This document shows, piece by piece, positions 8,951 to 17,338 of a stretch of 33,547 bases of DNA. This stretch comes from Ruminococcus sp. (GTDB taxonomy: Bacteria > Bacillota > Clostridia > Oscillospirales > Ruminococcaceae): assembly GCA_017626015.1 (NCBI GenBank), contig JAGAJO010000025.1, positions 1-33,547 of the forward strand, in the 5' to 3' direction. The notes beneath the pieces are model-generated. The model had not been told where the DNA came from. It ran no database searches and was given only the letters and a program-made list of their open reading frames with translations. Made by a program: the position numbers and the translations under genes. The first letter of the stretch is position 1. Each line of letters starts with the position of its first letter.

Positions 8951-9823
8951 TTAACTTCGTATTAAAAATGCTGACAGCACATAAACGGGAATGCCCAACA
9001 GGAAGCTTGCCGCATTTGCGGTCAGAGCATATCCTGCGATCTTCAGCCGGTTTTCGTCTATGGCATATATCTCATAAACTGCTGTTTCCACTGCAAGTAT
9101 TATCGCTTCGGCTATCAGTATCAGCCACCGGCCTGTATCAGCATAAAATTCAAGTATGACGTACATCATGAGCTGCGTACCGGTATTGGTGAGCAGAAAA
9201 CAAAGCCTGTTATGCTTTTCTTTCATTTTGAGCGAAAAGCATAGCCATACAGCTCCTTCGATGATAAGCGTTGGTATCAGGGTAAAGATCAGCTTTATAA
9301 ACGTATTGATGATAAAGCCTGTTTTTTCCTCATAAATGGTTTTTGCCGGAGCCGAGCCACTGCCGTCAAACACATTTGCCGCATCGAAAGTAACATTTGA
9401 GTTGTATGAAAGAGATCTGTGCTTTTCGCTTACAAAATAATCTCCGCCGGCGGTAACGATAATAATTTTATATTCGTCCGGTACTGAATAAGAAAATTCG
9501 ACCGTGCAGTCTCCGCTGCATCTGTTGTATTTTGGATCCATTATCCCGCCCAGCCTTGCAAACCAGTTATCCTCGCTGTAGCTCTGAAGGATATCTACAG
9601 CCTTCCGGCTGTATTGACTCTCGGCTGCTGAGCTTTCAGAATGCCTTTCTGTGCTGCCGCTGTTATATTCCAGCAGATCGATATAATATTCTCCCTCGGG
9701 GGCGTTTTCTACCTTCACCGTTATACTTGGTTTCGGACCCATATCTGCATAAGCTTTTATTGTAAATGAAAACAGCGTTACAGAAAAAGCGATAATAAAG
9801 CTTATAAATAATTTGAAGTTCAT
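8951..9823 (-). CDS. Exported or membrane protein of unknown function between malQ and glgP
   Basis: I do not recognise a characterised family. The likely start is the ATG at 9821-9823, preceded by AAAGGGG. A longer frame to 9871 has no such site. The protein (about 290 residues) opens with a signal sequence ending near AYADMGPKPS. An extracellular beta-rich part of about 150 residues follows, with two Cys in YNRCSGDCTVEF that could form a disulfide. The last third has four predicted membrane helices with a charged break (MKEKHNR) and a polar loop (YAIDENRLK). The layout suggests a surface-exposed domain anchored by a membrane bundle. It sits 78 bases after malQ and 22 bases before glgP on the same strand, so it is probably co-expressed with glucan breakdown. 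A link to that pathway is inference. Confidence 0.75.
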   Translation of the reverse strand: MNFKLFISFIIAFSVTLFSFTIKAYADMGPKPSITVKVENAPEGEYYIDLLEYNSGSTERHSESSAAESQYSRKAVDILQSYSEDNWFARLGGIMDPKYNRCSGDCTVEFSYSVPDEYKIIIVTAGGDYFVSEKHRSLSYNSNVTFDAANVFDGSGSAPAKTIYEEKTGFIINTFIKLIFTLIPTLIIEGAVWLCFSLKMKEKHNRLCFLLTNTGTQLMMYVILEFYADTGRWLILIAEAIILAVETAVYEIYAIDENRLKIAGYALTANAASFLLGIPVYVLSAFLIRS

Positions 9824-9901
9824 AATTATTCCCCTTTTCAGTTTGATCTTATATATATACGAACAGATCAAGCTGTTTTTATGGGAAGATGTCCACCAAA
9901 T

Positions 9902-11407
9902 TTAAATTTTTTCGTTTTTATTCTTAACTGCCCGTCCGTAGACCTCTGTGAGCCTTGCGATCTTTTTTGCAAGATTATCGTCAAGCACAGCCATGTTCAC
10001 GAGCCGCCACTTCCAGTTGTTGCCCACGGTAGAGGGAGTGTTCATTCTTGCGGAGGAATCAAGCTCCAGGAAATCCTGCATCTGAGCTATTGCCGTATCG
10101 GATATGCTTGACCAGCACAGCCTTATCATTCCCCAGATCATATCCGAGTCCTCCGTCACTCCCAGATAGTCCTTGCAGTATGCAATGGTTTTCTCATCTG
10201 CGGAATTTATCCAGCCTGCAACGGTCTCATTGTCGTGGGTGCCTGTATAGCAGACGCTTGCGGAAGTTTTATAGTTGTGGGGGAGATAAGCGTTGTCGGG
10301 GTCGGAATCAAAAGCAAATTCCAGTATCTTCATGCCCGGATAGCCTGCTTCGTTAAGCATTCTGACCACCTTTTTGGTGAGGAACCCGAGATCCTCCGCA
10401 ATTATATCAAGCTCGCCCAGCTGCTTGTTTATTTCCTTAAAGAGCTTCATATCCGGACCCTTACGCCACTGTCCCTTGCGGGCGTTCTTTGCGCCGAAGG
10501 GAATGCAGTAGTAGCTTTCAAAGCCTCTGAAATGATCTATCCTTACCGTGTCGTATATTTTGAACGCCGAAGAGATACGGTCTGTCCACCAGCGGTATTT
10601 TTCCTTGGCCATATAGTCCCAGCGGTAAAGCGGGTTTCCCCACAGCTGCCCGTCTGCGGAAAAAGCGTCGGGGGGACAGCCTGCCACCTCGATAGGCTTT
10701 TTGTCCTTGTCAAGGTAGAAATATTCCGGCTGAGACCACACCTCTACGCTGTCATATGCGCAGTAGATAGGGATATCCCCGATTATCCTTATCCCGTGTT
10801 CGTTGGCGTATTTTTTCAGCTTTTTCCACTGGCTGAAATACTCAAACTGAACAAAGCACCAGAAATCGATCTCCGACGCATATTTTTTAGCCGCCTGCTT
10901 TACAGCCTTAGGCTTGCGCATTTTCAGTCCGTCCTCCCACTCGTACCACGCCTTGCCGTCATGGGAGAATTTAAGAGCCATGAACAGACCGTAGTCATAG
11001 ATCCAGTTCTTGTTTTCCACAACGAATTTTGCATAGCTTTTCGAGGGCTTTTTACGGAAACGCTTATGAGCGCATTTGAGTACGTCGAATATGTTTTCGT
11101 AAATGGCGCCGTAGTCTACTGAGTCGCTGCTGTCTCCCCAATTTTTGTCCTTATATTCGTCAGTCTTGAGGAGTCCGTCCTTTTCAAGCGCATCCAGGTC
11201 TATAAAGTAGGGGTTTCCCGCATGGACGGAAAAGCTCTGATATGGGGAATCGCCGTAGCTTGTGGGGGAAACGGGCAGTATCTGCCAGCAGCTTTGCTTT
11301 GCTTTTACGAGAAAATCAACAAATTCATATGCTTCCTTTCCCATTTTACCTATGCCGTAGCTGTTCGGCAGAGAGGATATATGCATTAATATACCGCTTT
11401 TTCTCAT
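9902..11407 (-). CDS. malQ: 4-alpha-glucanotransferase (amylomaltase, GH77)
   Basis: A cytoplasmic GH77 enzyme that transfers alpha-1,4-glucan segments between maltodextrins, making chains suitable for glycogen phosphorylase. The 501 residues match the standard form without N-terminal extensions. Visible motifs are SSLPNSYGIGKMG and YGDSPYQSFS in the N-terminal part, RIDHFRGFESYY with the nucleophilic Asp (about 291), IIAEDLGFLT with the acid/base Glu, and TGTHDNET near the C-terminal third. GGAAGGAG precedes the ATG, and a TTGCAA-17-TATAAT promoter lies about 40 bases further up. It is probably the first gene of a malQ-unknown-glgP operon. Confidence 0.95.
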   Translation of the reverse strand: MRKSGILMHISSLPNSYGIGKMGKEAYEFVDFLVKAKQSCWQILPVSPTSYGDSPYQSFSVHAGNPYFIDLDALEKDGLLKTDEYKDKNWGDSSDSVDYGAIYENIFDVLKCAHKRFRKKPSKSYAKFVVENKNWIYDYGLFMALKFSHDGKAWYEWEDGLKMRKPKAVKQAAKKYASEIDFWCFVQFEYFSQWKKLKKYANEHGIRIIGDIPIYCAYDSVEVWSQPEYFYLDKDKKPIEVAGCPPDAFSADGQLWGNPLYRWDYMAKEKYRWWTDRISSAFKIYDTVRIDHFRGFESYYCIPFGAKNARKGQWRKGPDMKLFKEINKQLGELDIIAEDLGFLTKKVVRMLNEAGYPGMKILEFAFDSDPDNAYLPHNYKTSASVCYTGTHDNETVAGWINSADEKTIAYCKDYLGVTEDSDMIWGMIRLCWSSISDTAIAQMQDFLELDSSARMNTPSTVGNNWKWRLVNMAVLDDNLAKKIARLTEVYGRAVKNKNEKI

Positions 11408-11443
11408 TATTTTTGCTCCTTCCGGAAAAATATGATTAATTTT

Positions 11444-11472
11444 ATTATACTACATTTCCCTTTTGTTTGCAA
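11444..11472 (-). promoter_or_regulatory. Promoter of the malQ-glgP operon
   Basis: Minus-strand TTGCAA (11467-11472), 17 bases, TATAAT (11444-11449). It lies 37-65 bases upstream of the malQ start. Confidence 0.7.
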
Positions 11473-11521
11473 TACATTTTTTTTAATATGGATTAATATT
11501 TAACAAGGTTAAGAAAAAACG

Positions 11522-11652
11522 CACGGAAATCAATTTTATATTTGTTGTCCTTTCCCCGCCGTACGGCGGGAAAAGGACAACTCGGGCGTCTATATTCCCA
11601 GCAAAAGTACAATGCTTTGCAAAATATTTGATCGATAAAATTGATTTCCGTG
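11522..11652. repeat. MITE-like element with perfect 18-bp terminal inverted repeats
   Basis: The arms 11522-11539 (CACGGAAATCAATTTTAT) and 11635-11652 are perfect reverse complements. Inside lies a second, off-centre inverted repeat at 11544-11581. It is an 18-position stem with one mismatch, centred on TA and built from GTTGTCC...GGACAAC and CCCGCCG/CGGCGGG. Short A-rich stretches (AAAAAAC) flank both outer ends and may be a target duplication. No credible gene lies inside. The rest of the 11408-11728 gap holds the malQ promoter and the promoter of the acetyltransferase operon. Confidence 0.75.
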
Positions 11653-11670
11653 AAAAAAACTTCTGTACGC

Positions 11671-11699
11671 TGGACAATTTGCGATTGTTGTGATATTAT
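11671..11699 (+). promoter_or_regulatory. Promoter of the GNAT-trmN6-NTF2-tsaD operon
   Basis: TGGACA (11671-11676), 17 bases, TATTAT (11694-11699). It starts only 18 bases beyond the right arm of the MITE-like element. Confidence 0.65.
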
Positions 11700-11728
11700 A
11701 TAAATATGCGGTGTTCGGAGGTAACAAA

Positions 11729-12298
11729 ATGAAGATAACATTCAGAAAATTCAGCAGACGTTTGCCGGAGTACAATAAGATAAAGCAGCTTTATAAAACA
11801 GCGTTTCCCGCCGAGGAGCGTGCCCCGTTCCTGCTGCTGGAATACAAGGCTGCGAGGAATAAGGGAGATTTCAGGGGAGTATATTCGGACGGCAGACTTA
11901 TAGGCATGGTATATACTGTGGGCGGCGGAGATCTGCACTATCTTTTCTACCTTGCGGTGTGCGAGCAGGAAAGGGGAAAGGGTGTGGGCAGCGCAATTAT
12001 CTCCGCACTTAAAAAGAAATATTCAGGCGGGAGACTTTTTCTTGCTCTGGAGGAGCTTGATGAGGCTTCGGAAAACTATTCACAGCGTTTAAGCCGCAGA
12101 AAATTTTATGAAAAAAACGGATTGAGCGGTCTGGATTTCAAGATCCGTGAGGGTAATATGGTCTACGACGCTATGGGTTCAGGCGGTAAGATCATGCCGG
12201 AGGAATACGACAGGCTTATGAAAAAATATCTGGGAAAGCCCCTTAGCCTGCTTGCTCCCACCTATGCGATAACGATGGAAAAGGGTGAAGAAAAATGA
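11729..12298 (+). CDS. GNAT-family N-acetyltransferase
   Basis: A 189-residue protein with the GNAT acetyl-CoA binding signature: strand LAVCEQERGKGVGSAI, with the Q/R-x-x-G-x-G/A loop (QERGKG), followed by a helix. A hydrophobic strand pair (RLIGMVYTV, LHYLFYLAV) precedes it. The substrate is unknown. The open frame extends further upstream, but GGAGG sits just before the ATG at 11729, and the upstream part overlaps the promoter. The stop overlaps the next gene's start by four bases (ATGA), so translation of the two is probably coupled. Confidence 0.85.
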   Translation: MKITFRKFSRRLPEYNKIKQLYKTAFPAEERAPFLLLEYKAARNKGDFRGVYSDGRLIGMVYTVGGGDLHYLFYLAVCEQERGKGVGSAIISALKKKYSGGRLFLALEELDEASENYSQRLSRRKFYEKNGLSGLDFKIREGNMVYDAMGSGGKIMPEEYDRLMKKYLGKPLSLLAPTYAITMEKGEEK

Positions 12299-13008
12299 CG
12301 TACACCGATCTTACCTTTGAATCGCTGGGAAACGGTATCGAGATATGCATTTCCACGGAACACCGTTTCGGCACCGACGCATTTCTTCTGGCGGATTTTG
12401 CGGGAGCGAGACACAAGGATCTATGTGCAGATCTGTGCAGCGGCAGCGGAATAATCGCTCTGCTTTTGCAGAAGAATTTTCAGCCGGAAAGGATCTATGC
12501 TCTGGAGATACAGGAGAAGGCCCACCGGCAGCTCAGAGTCTCTCTGGAGCGTTCGGGCATAACGAATATCCTGCCTGTTCTCGGCGATCTGAAAGATTGG
12601 AAATGCGGGCGTGAGCTTGATCTTATCACCTGCAATCCTCCGTACAAGATATGCGGAACGGGAGCGAAAAACGGCAGCGAAGCGGTTTCCATAGCACGGC
12701 ACGAAATGATGTGTACCGTTGACGATGTATGTGCGTGCGCAAAGAAAAACCTGAAATTCGGCGGCAGGCTTTGCATCTGCAACCGCCCCGAGAGGCTTTG
12801 CGACATTATGATATCAATGCGCAAAAACGGCATAGAGCCGAAGCGTCTGAGAACGGTACATAAAAATCCCGGCTGTCCTCCGTGGCTGATACTGGTTGAG
12901 GGAAAAAAAGGCGGAAAGCCCTTTATCCAGATAGAAAAGCCGCTGTATGTCCGTTCCGCCGACGGAGGAAATTCCGAGGAAATGATGAGGATATACGGAC
13001 TGGACTGA
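12295..13008 (+). CDS. tRNA1(Val) A37 N6-methyltransferase family (TrmN6/YfiC-like)
   Basis: A 237-residue SAM-dependent methyltransferase. The SAM-binding loop is DLCSGSGIIALLL (about 46-58) and the adenine-N6 catalytic motif NPPY is at about 114-117. The N-terminal HRFGTDAFLLADFA matches the TrmN6/YfiC group (COG4123), which methylates A37 of tRNA1(Val) in E. coli. In Firmicutes this group is often annotated only as tRNA methyltransferase, so the exact tRNA is not certain. The start overlaps the acetyltransferase stop. In the same operon tsaD also acts on A37 chemistry, though on different tRNAs. Confidence 0.85.
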   Translation: MTYTDLTFESLGNGIEICISTEHRFGTDAFLLADFAGARHKDLCADLCSGSGIIALLLQKNFQPERIYALEIQEKAHRQLRVSLERSGITNILPVLGDLKDWKCGRELDLITCNPPYKICGTGAKNGSEAVSIARHEMMCTVDDVCACAKKNLKFGGRLCICNRPERLCDIMISMRKNGIEPKRLRTVHKNPGCPPWLILVEGKKGGKPFIQIEKPLYVRSADGGNSEEMMRIYGLD

Positions 13009-13032
13009 ATACGGAAAGGCGGCATTTTTATT

Positions 13033-13452
13033 ATGGATGAAAGAGAAAGAATTATAAGGCTCTGGTTTGATATGTGGCTTAAAAAAGAGGATTCGGGCAT
13101 AACTGATATATTTTCCGAAAATGCGGTCTACACGGAAAGCTGGGGGCCCGAATATAAGGGTGCGGAAAAGATCAGGCTGTGGTTTGTCGAATGGAATACC
13201 CGTGGGACGGTTTTGCAATGGGATATCAGACAATTTTTCCACAAGGGAGATCAGACTGTGGTGGAATGGTATTTCAAAAACACTGTAAACGGCGGGGATG
13301 CCGAAGCGTTTGAGGGAATGACCCTCATTGAATGGACTGAGGATAATAAAATTTCCTGTCTGAAGGAATTTGGCTGTAACATAAACCGATACGATCCGTA
13401 TAGAAACAGTACGGAGCCGCAGTTCAGAGAAGAAAATGCAAAATGGTTTTAA
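13033..13452 (+). CDS. NTF2/SnoaL-like small protein
   Basis: A 139-residue protein with the NTF2-like pattern: an N-terminal helix with ERIIRLWFDMWL, the FSENAVYTESWGPEYKGAEKI turn typical of SnoaL-like domains, then beta strands rich in Trp and Phe. Such domains may be enzymes or simply ligand-binding, and nothing here fixes the role. The gene lies 24 bases after the methyltransferase and 19 bases before tsaD on the same strand, so it is part of the operon. Confidence 0.75.
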   Translation: MDERERIIRLWFDMWLKKEDSGITDIFSENAVYTESWGPEYKGAEKIRLWFVEWNTRGTVLQWDIRQFFHKGDQTVVEWYFKNTVNGGDAEAFEGMTLIEWTEDNKISCLKEFGCNINRYDPYRNSTEPQFREENAKWF

Positions 13453-13471
13453 CGGTTTGGAGGAAATATAA

Positions 13472-14488
13472 ATGAAGATACTGGGAATAGAAAGCTCGTG
13501 TGACGAGACAGCCTGCTCGGTGGTCGAGGACGGAAAAGCAGTGCTTTCAAATATCGTCTCATCACAGATAAACGAGCATAGGCTTTACGGAGGAGTTGTG
13601 CCGGAGATAGCCTCACGCCGCCATGCGGAAAATATTTCGTGGGTAGCTCAGGCTGCTCTGGACGAGGCCGGCTGCACTATGGACGATATAGAGGCTGTTG
13701 CCGTTACCTACGCTCCGGGACTTATCGGCGCACTTCTTGTGGGTGTAAGCTTTGCCAAGGGACTTGCCATGAGCGCAAAAAAACCTCTTGTACCCGTCCA
13801 CCATATTGCCGGGCATATAGCCTCAAACTACATTTCACACCCCGAGCTGGAGCCGCCGTATCTCTGCCTTGTGGCTTCCGGGGGACATTCCCACATAGTG
13901 GAGGTGAGGGATCACACTCACTATCACGTTGTCGGCAGGACCCGTGACGACGCTGCGGGAGAATGCTTTGACAAGGCGGCGAGGACTCTCGGCTATGAAT
14001 ATCCGGGAGGAAAATTCATTGACGCAGCGGCAAAGCTGGGAGATCCCGATGCATATAAGCTCCCAAAGCCAAGAGTTCAGGGGAGCGAGTATGATTTCAG
14101 CTTTTCGGGGCTTAAGACCGCTGTGATAAACATTGTTCACAATGCCGGGCAGAAGGGCGAAAGCATAAACCGTGAGGATATGGCGGCTTCCTTCCAGCGT
14201 ACCGTGGCGGAGATACTTGCGGAGAAAACCATGCTTGCGGCTGAAGATCTTGGGTATACTACGATAGCCGTTGCGGGAGGAGTTTCGGCAAATTCCGGCG
14301 TAAGGGAAAAGCTCCGGGCGGAGTGCGCAAGGCGTGGCTTCAAGCTGTATATGCCGGAGCTTAAATACTGCGGAGATAACGGCGCAATGATAGCCTGTCA
14401 GGGCTATTACGATTATATAGCAGGGAAAAGGGCAGACGAAAGTCTGAACGGCATCGCAACGCTTTCGCTGGATAAGATATCAGATTAA
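13472..14488 (+). CDS. tsaD: tRNA N6-threonylcarbamoyladenosine transferase TsaD
   Basis: The universal Kae1/TsaD ASKHA-fold enzyme. With TsaB, TsaC and TsaE it installs t6A at position 37 of ANN-decoding tRNAs. The 338 residues match the family. Motifs: the N-terminal GIESSCDETA, the metal-binding HHIAGH (His 111 and 115), the nucleotide-binding VASGGHSH, GGVSANSGVRE, and the C-terminal YCGDNGAMIA. GGAGG precedes the ATG. It is the last gene of the operon, followed by a strong bidirectional terminator. tsaB, tsaC and tsaE are not in the window. Confidence 0.97.
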   Translation: MKILGIESSCDETACSVVEDGKAVLSNIVSSQINEHRLYGGVVPEIASRRHAENISWVAQAALDEAGCTMDDIEAVAVTYAPGLIGALLVGVSFAKGLAMSAKKPLVPVHHIAGHIASNYISHPELEPPYLCLVASGGHSHIVEVRDHTHYHVVGRTRDDAAGECFDKAARTLGYEYPGGKFIDAAAKLGDPDAYKLPKPRVQGSEYDFSFSGLKTAVINIVHNAGQKGESINREDMAASFQRTVAEILAEKTMLAAEDLGYTTIAVAGGVSANSGVREKLRAECARRGFKLYMPELKYCGDNGAMIACQGYYDYIAGKRADESLNGIATLSLDKISD

Positions 14489-14495
14489 AAACATA

Positions 14496-14527
14496 CCCCT
14501 CACGGACATTGATCCGTGAGGGGTTTT
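14496..14527 (+). terminator. Bidirectional intrinsic terminator between tsaD and the LRR gene
   Basis: An 11-bp perfect stem CCCCTCACGGA/TCCGTGAGGGG with a 6-nt loop is followed by TTTT. An A run lies upstream, so it can also serve the convergent LRR gene. Confidence 0.85.
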
Positions 14528-14541
14528 CAGTATGCGTTTTT

Positions 14542-17073
14542 TTATACTACCTTATAGGTTTTTGTAACGGAGCCTGCAAGGTTGTTCTTGCCGGTCAATT
14601 TGACTGTTACGGTCTTTTTGTCAGCAGATGTTTTGTAGCTTACGGTATAGTTTCCGTTGTAAAGAGCGGTAGATCCGATCTTTACAGTAACCTTGGGCTG
14701 ATACTTGTTTGAGCTGTTTTTGGTCAGCGTGACTGTGCAGTTTGCAATGTTTCTGGGGTTGATCTTAAAGGTCCTTACAGCTGTACCCGTAAGATTGTTC
14801 TTTCCTGTAAGAGTGATCTTTGCAGTGCCTGCGGAAAGGTTTTCGCTGTATGTAGCAACATAGTTTCCTGAGTAAAGCTCGGTGCCGTTGCAGTATACCT
14901 TAACGGTCGGTTTTATCCTTGTTCCGTTGAAATAGTATGAGGTCGAGCTGAGCTGGATATCGCAGTTTGCGATTGAGCGTGCAATGATCTTGTAGGTTTT
15001 TGTGACTGTGCCTGTATACGCTCCCTTACCTGTGATCTTGACGGACGCAGTGCCTACAGACAGATTGTTCGTGTAGGAGGTCGAATAATCAGTTCCCGCC
15101 TTAAGGGTCTTTCCGCCGTATTTAACGGTAACTACAGGCTTTACACGAGTACCTCTGAAATAATTTGTTGTTGCGCCAAGGGTAATGTTGCACTGTGATA
15201 CGTTTACCTTTACTGCGTTTGTTGAGAATTTTATGCCGTTCGCTGCTGCAAACTGTTCGGCGAAGGAACCTGACTTTCCGTAGATCACCATATCTGCGGG
15301 GTGATTGTAGAAAACGTTATTGTCCTTAAGATTATCGTCGTTAAGCTCTACAGAACCGATCTGGAGGAAGGGGTGAGGGATAGTCACGGTTTTGAGAGCC
15401 GTGCAGTTATAGAAAGCGGAATTTCCTATTATCGTTGCGCCCTGAGCGAAGTTAACGGTGGTAAGAGAGGTGCAGTCCTCGAAAGCGCTGTATCCCATTT
15501 TATCGAGATAACCGCCCAGAGATACGGTCTTGAGGCTTGAACAGCCTTCGTAAGCGTAGCTTCCGATAGATTCGATCTCGGGTAGGGAAACTGACGTTAT
15601 TCCTTTACAGTTAAAGAATGCGCTGCCGCCTATAGATGTGACGTTTGCACTCATCCTGAGAGAGGTAAGGCTTTGGCAGCCGTAGAAAGCTGAGCCTCCG
15701 ATAGTCACTACTGAATCGGGCATAGTTACCGATTTCAGAGCTGTGCAGCCGTAGAACATACTGCTGCCTATCAGGGTCGTTCCGTCAGCGATCTTTACCG
15801 TGGTAAGGGAAGTGCAGTTCTGGAACGTGCCGTCACTTATAGACGTCAGCTTTCCGTTTATCGTCGCCATGGTTATGCCTGTGCATCCTTTGAATGTGTC
15901 ATATCCCATTGACTCAACACTTTGGGGTATTGTAATGCTTGGCAGTTTTGTACAGTTCTGGAAGGCATATCCGCCGATCGATCTTACGTTTGCGCCTATT
16001 TTCAGACTTTCCATGCTTTTACAGTTATAAAAAGCGGAATTGCCTATGGACGTTACCGAATCGGGGATCGTTATTGAAGTAAGTGACGTACAGCTGTTGA
16101 ACGCCGATTCTCCTATTGTTTCAATAGTGTTCGGTATCGTTACCGACTTCAGGGACGTACAGCCGGAGAACATATCGCTGCCTATTACCGTTGTGCCTCT
16201 TGCAATGCTTACGGTGTCAATAAGTGTGCAGCCGCTGAAAACGCCGCTGTATACCGATGTAAGTCCGCCGCCGATAGAAACCTCGGTTATGCCTGTACAG
16301 CCGGAAAAGACGCTATAGCCTAACGATTCTACGCTGTCAGGAATATCAACAGTCATTATCCTTGTGCAGTTCTGGAAAGCATAGCTACCGATAGATTTTA
16401 CATTTGAGCCTATTGTCAGGCTTGTGATCTTTTTGCAGTTATAGAAAGCGCTGCTGCCGACAGAGGTCACAGAGCTGGGAATGGTCACCGATTTAAGCGA
16501 TGTGCATTCGTAGAATGCGTTGCTGCCTATGGTTTCAACGGTACCCGGTATCGTTATTGAGGAAATAGACGTACAGCCGTAGAACATATCATTGCCTATT
16601 GCCTTTGTTCCGCTTGCGATCTTTACAGTGGTAAGCGACGTACAGCCCTGGAACATTCCGCCCCTTATGGTCGTCAGACCGCTGCCCAGCGAGACGCTTG
16701 TCAGGTTCGTACAACCCGAGAATACGTTGTAGCCTACGGTCGTTATGCTGTTGGGTATTGTAACGCTTGTGATCGTATTATTATTCTGAAATACATAGCC
16801 GCTGATAGCCGTTACAGTGTATCCGTCAATGGTGCTTGGTATTTTAAGCGCTCCGCCTTTTCCGGAATATGCTGTGATGGTTGCATCGCTGTTGTTGAGC
16901 GTATAGGTGTAGTCGCCCGAAGTATACGACGCTCCGGTATCCTCCACCACGATATCCTCCGTTGCGGGAAGGTCTGAGGTAAGTTCCTCCTGAGCCGAGA
17001 CCGCAAAAGCAGAGCCTGCCGAGATCAGCGTCAGAGCAATAACGGCAGCAGCGATTTTTTTGTTTCTCTTCAT
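14542..17073 (-). CDS. Secreted BspA-like leucine-rich repeat (LRR_5) protein
   Basis: A protein of about 843 residues. The start is the ATG at 17071-17073, preceded by AGGGGGT. An upstream in-frame ATG at 17109 lacks a site. A signal peptide (1-27, KRNKK then a hydrophobic run to FAVSA) is followed by a short linker and 21 BspA/Treponema-type LRRs of 23 residues (about 91-568, pattern GxxAFxxCTxLxxVxIPxxVxxI). After them come three Ig-like repeats of about 75 residues (about 620-843), each ending in a TGT-x-x-KTYK-like strand. There is no LPXTG or membrane anchor. BspA-like proteins are known to bind host or cell-surface ligands in several bacteria; the ligand here is unknown. The gene is monocistronic with its own promoter and a stem-loop leader. 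Confidence 0.92.
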   Translation of the reverse strand: MKRNKKIAAAVIALTLISAGSAFAVSAQEELTSDLPATEDIVVEDTGASYTSGDYTYTLNNSDATITAYSGKGGALKIPSTIDGYTVTAISGYVFQNNNTITSVTIPNSITTVGYNVFSGCTNLTSVSLGSGLTTIRGGMFQGCTSLTTVKIASGTKAIGNDMFYGCTSISSITIPGTVETIGSNAFYECTSLKSVTIPSSVTSVGSSAFYNCKKITSLTIGSNVKSIGSYAFQNCTRIMTVDIPDSVESLGYSVFSGCTGITEVSIGGGLTSVYSGVFSGCTLIDTVSIARGTTVIGSDMFSGCTSLKSVTIPNTIETIGESAFNSCTSLTSITIPDSVTSIGNSAFYNCKSMESLKIGANVRSIGGYAFQNCTKLPSITIPQSVESMGYDTFKGCTGITMATINGKLTSISDGTFQNCTSLTTVKIADGTTLIGSSMFYGCTALKSVTMPDSVVTIGGSAFYGCQSLTSLRMSANVTSIGGSAFFNCKGITSVSLPEIESIGSYAYEGCSSLKTVSLGGYLDKMGYSAFEDCTSLTTVNFAQGATIIGNSAFYNCTALKTVTIPHPFLQIGSVELNDDNLKDNNVFYNHPADMVIYGKSGSFAEQFAAANGIKFSTNAVKVNVSQCNITLGATTNYFRGTRVKPVVTVKYGGKTLKAGTDYSTSYTNNLSVGTASVKITGKGAYTGTVTKTYKIIARSIANCDIQLSSTSYYFNGTRIKPTVKVYCNGTELYSGNYVATYSENLSAGTAKITLTGKNNLTGTAVRTFKINPRNIANCTVTLTKNSSNKYQPKVTVKIGSTALYNGNYTVSYKTSADKKTVTVKLTGKNNLAGSVTKTYKVV
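15496..16734 (-). repeat. Three tandem six-LRR super-repeats (about 414 bp each) inside the LRR gene
   Basis: LRRs of 23 residues recur in a fixed order of six: GYxxF, then an xxGxF unit, G-x-x-MF, an AF unit ending in T(I/V), an AFYNC or AFFNC unit, and a final GxYA(F/Y) unit. The set of six runs three times: 16321-16734, 15907-16320 and 15496-15906. The third copy is one residue short in unit five. One unit matching position six precedes the array and two units follow it. Confidence 0.8.
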
Positions 17074-17126
17074 TGCTTTATACCCCCTGAAATAAGTGTG
17101 TTGAGACAAAAATTTTAATACGGTTG

Positions 17127-17166
17127 GATCTTTGCAAAACAGTTGATCGCACTGTATGCTAAGATC
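17127..17166 (-). promoter_or_regulatory. Stem-loop in the 5' leader of the LRR gene
   Basis: Three nested paired segments (GATCTT/AAGATC, GCA/TGC, ACAGT/ACTGT) form a 14-bp interrupted stem with a 7-nt loop. It lies between the promoter and the start codon. No U run follows, so it is not a terminator. Function is unknown; mRNA stabilisation is possible. Confidence 0.5.
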
Positions 17167-17176
17167 GTCTCTTTAT

Positions 17177-17205
17177 ATTTTACAACATTATTTTAAAATT
17201 GTCAA
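17177..17205 (-). promoter_or_regulatory. Consensus promoter of the LRR gene
   Basis: Minus-strand TTGACA (17200-17205), 17 bases, TAAAAT (17177-17182). A second TTGACA lies about 22 bases further upstream. Confidence 0.8.
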
Positions 17206-17304
17206 CAAATTTTCACTCAATTGTCAATATATTTTGTATAAAAGGTTTTCGTTCAGGCATATGGCGTGTTTTCAGTGCAAAATTTATTTTAATTCCCGAA
17301 GATA

Positions 17305-17333
17305 TTGAAATTGCCGGGGGAATGTGTTATAAT
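17305..17333 (+). promoter_or_regulatory. Promoter of hypE
   Basis: TTGAAA (17305-17310), 17 bases, TATAAT (17328-17333). About 60 bases separate the predicted start from the hypE ATG. Confidence 0.75.
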
Positions 17334-17338
17334 TAAAT

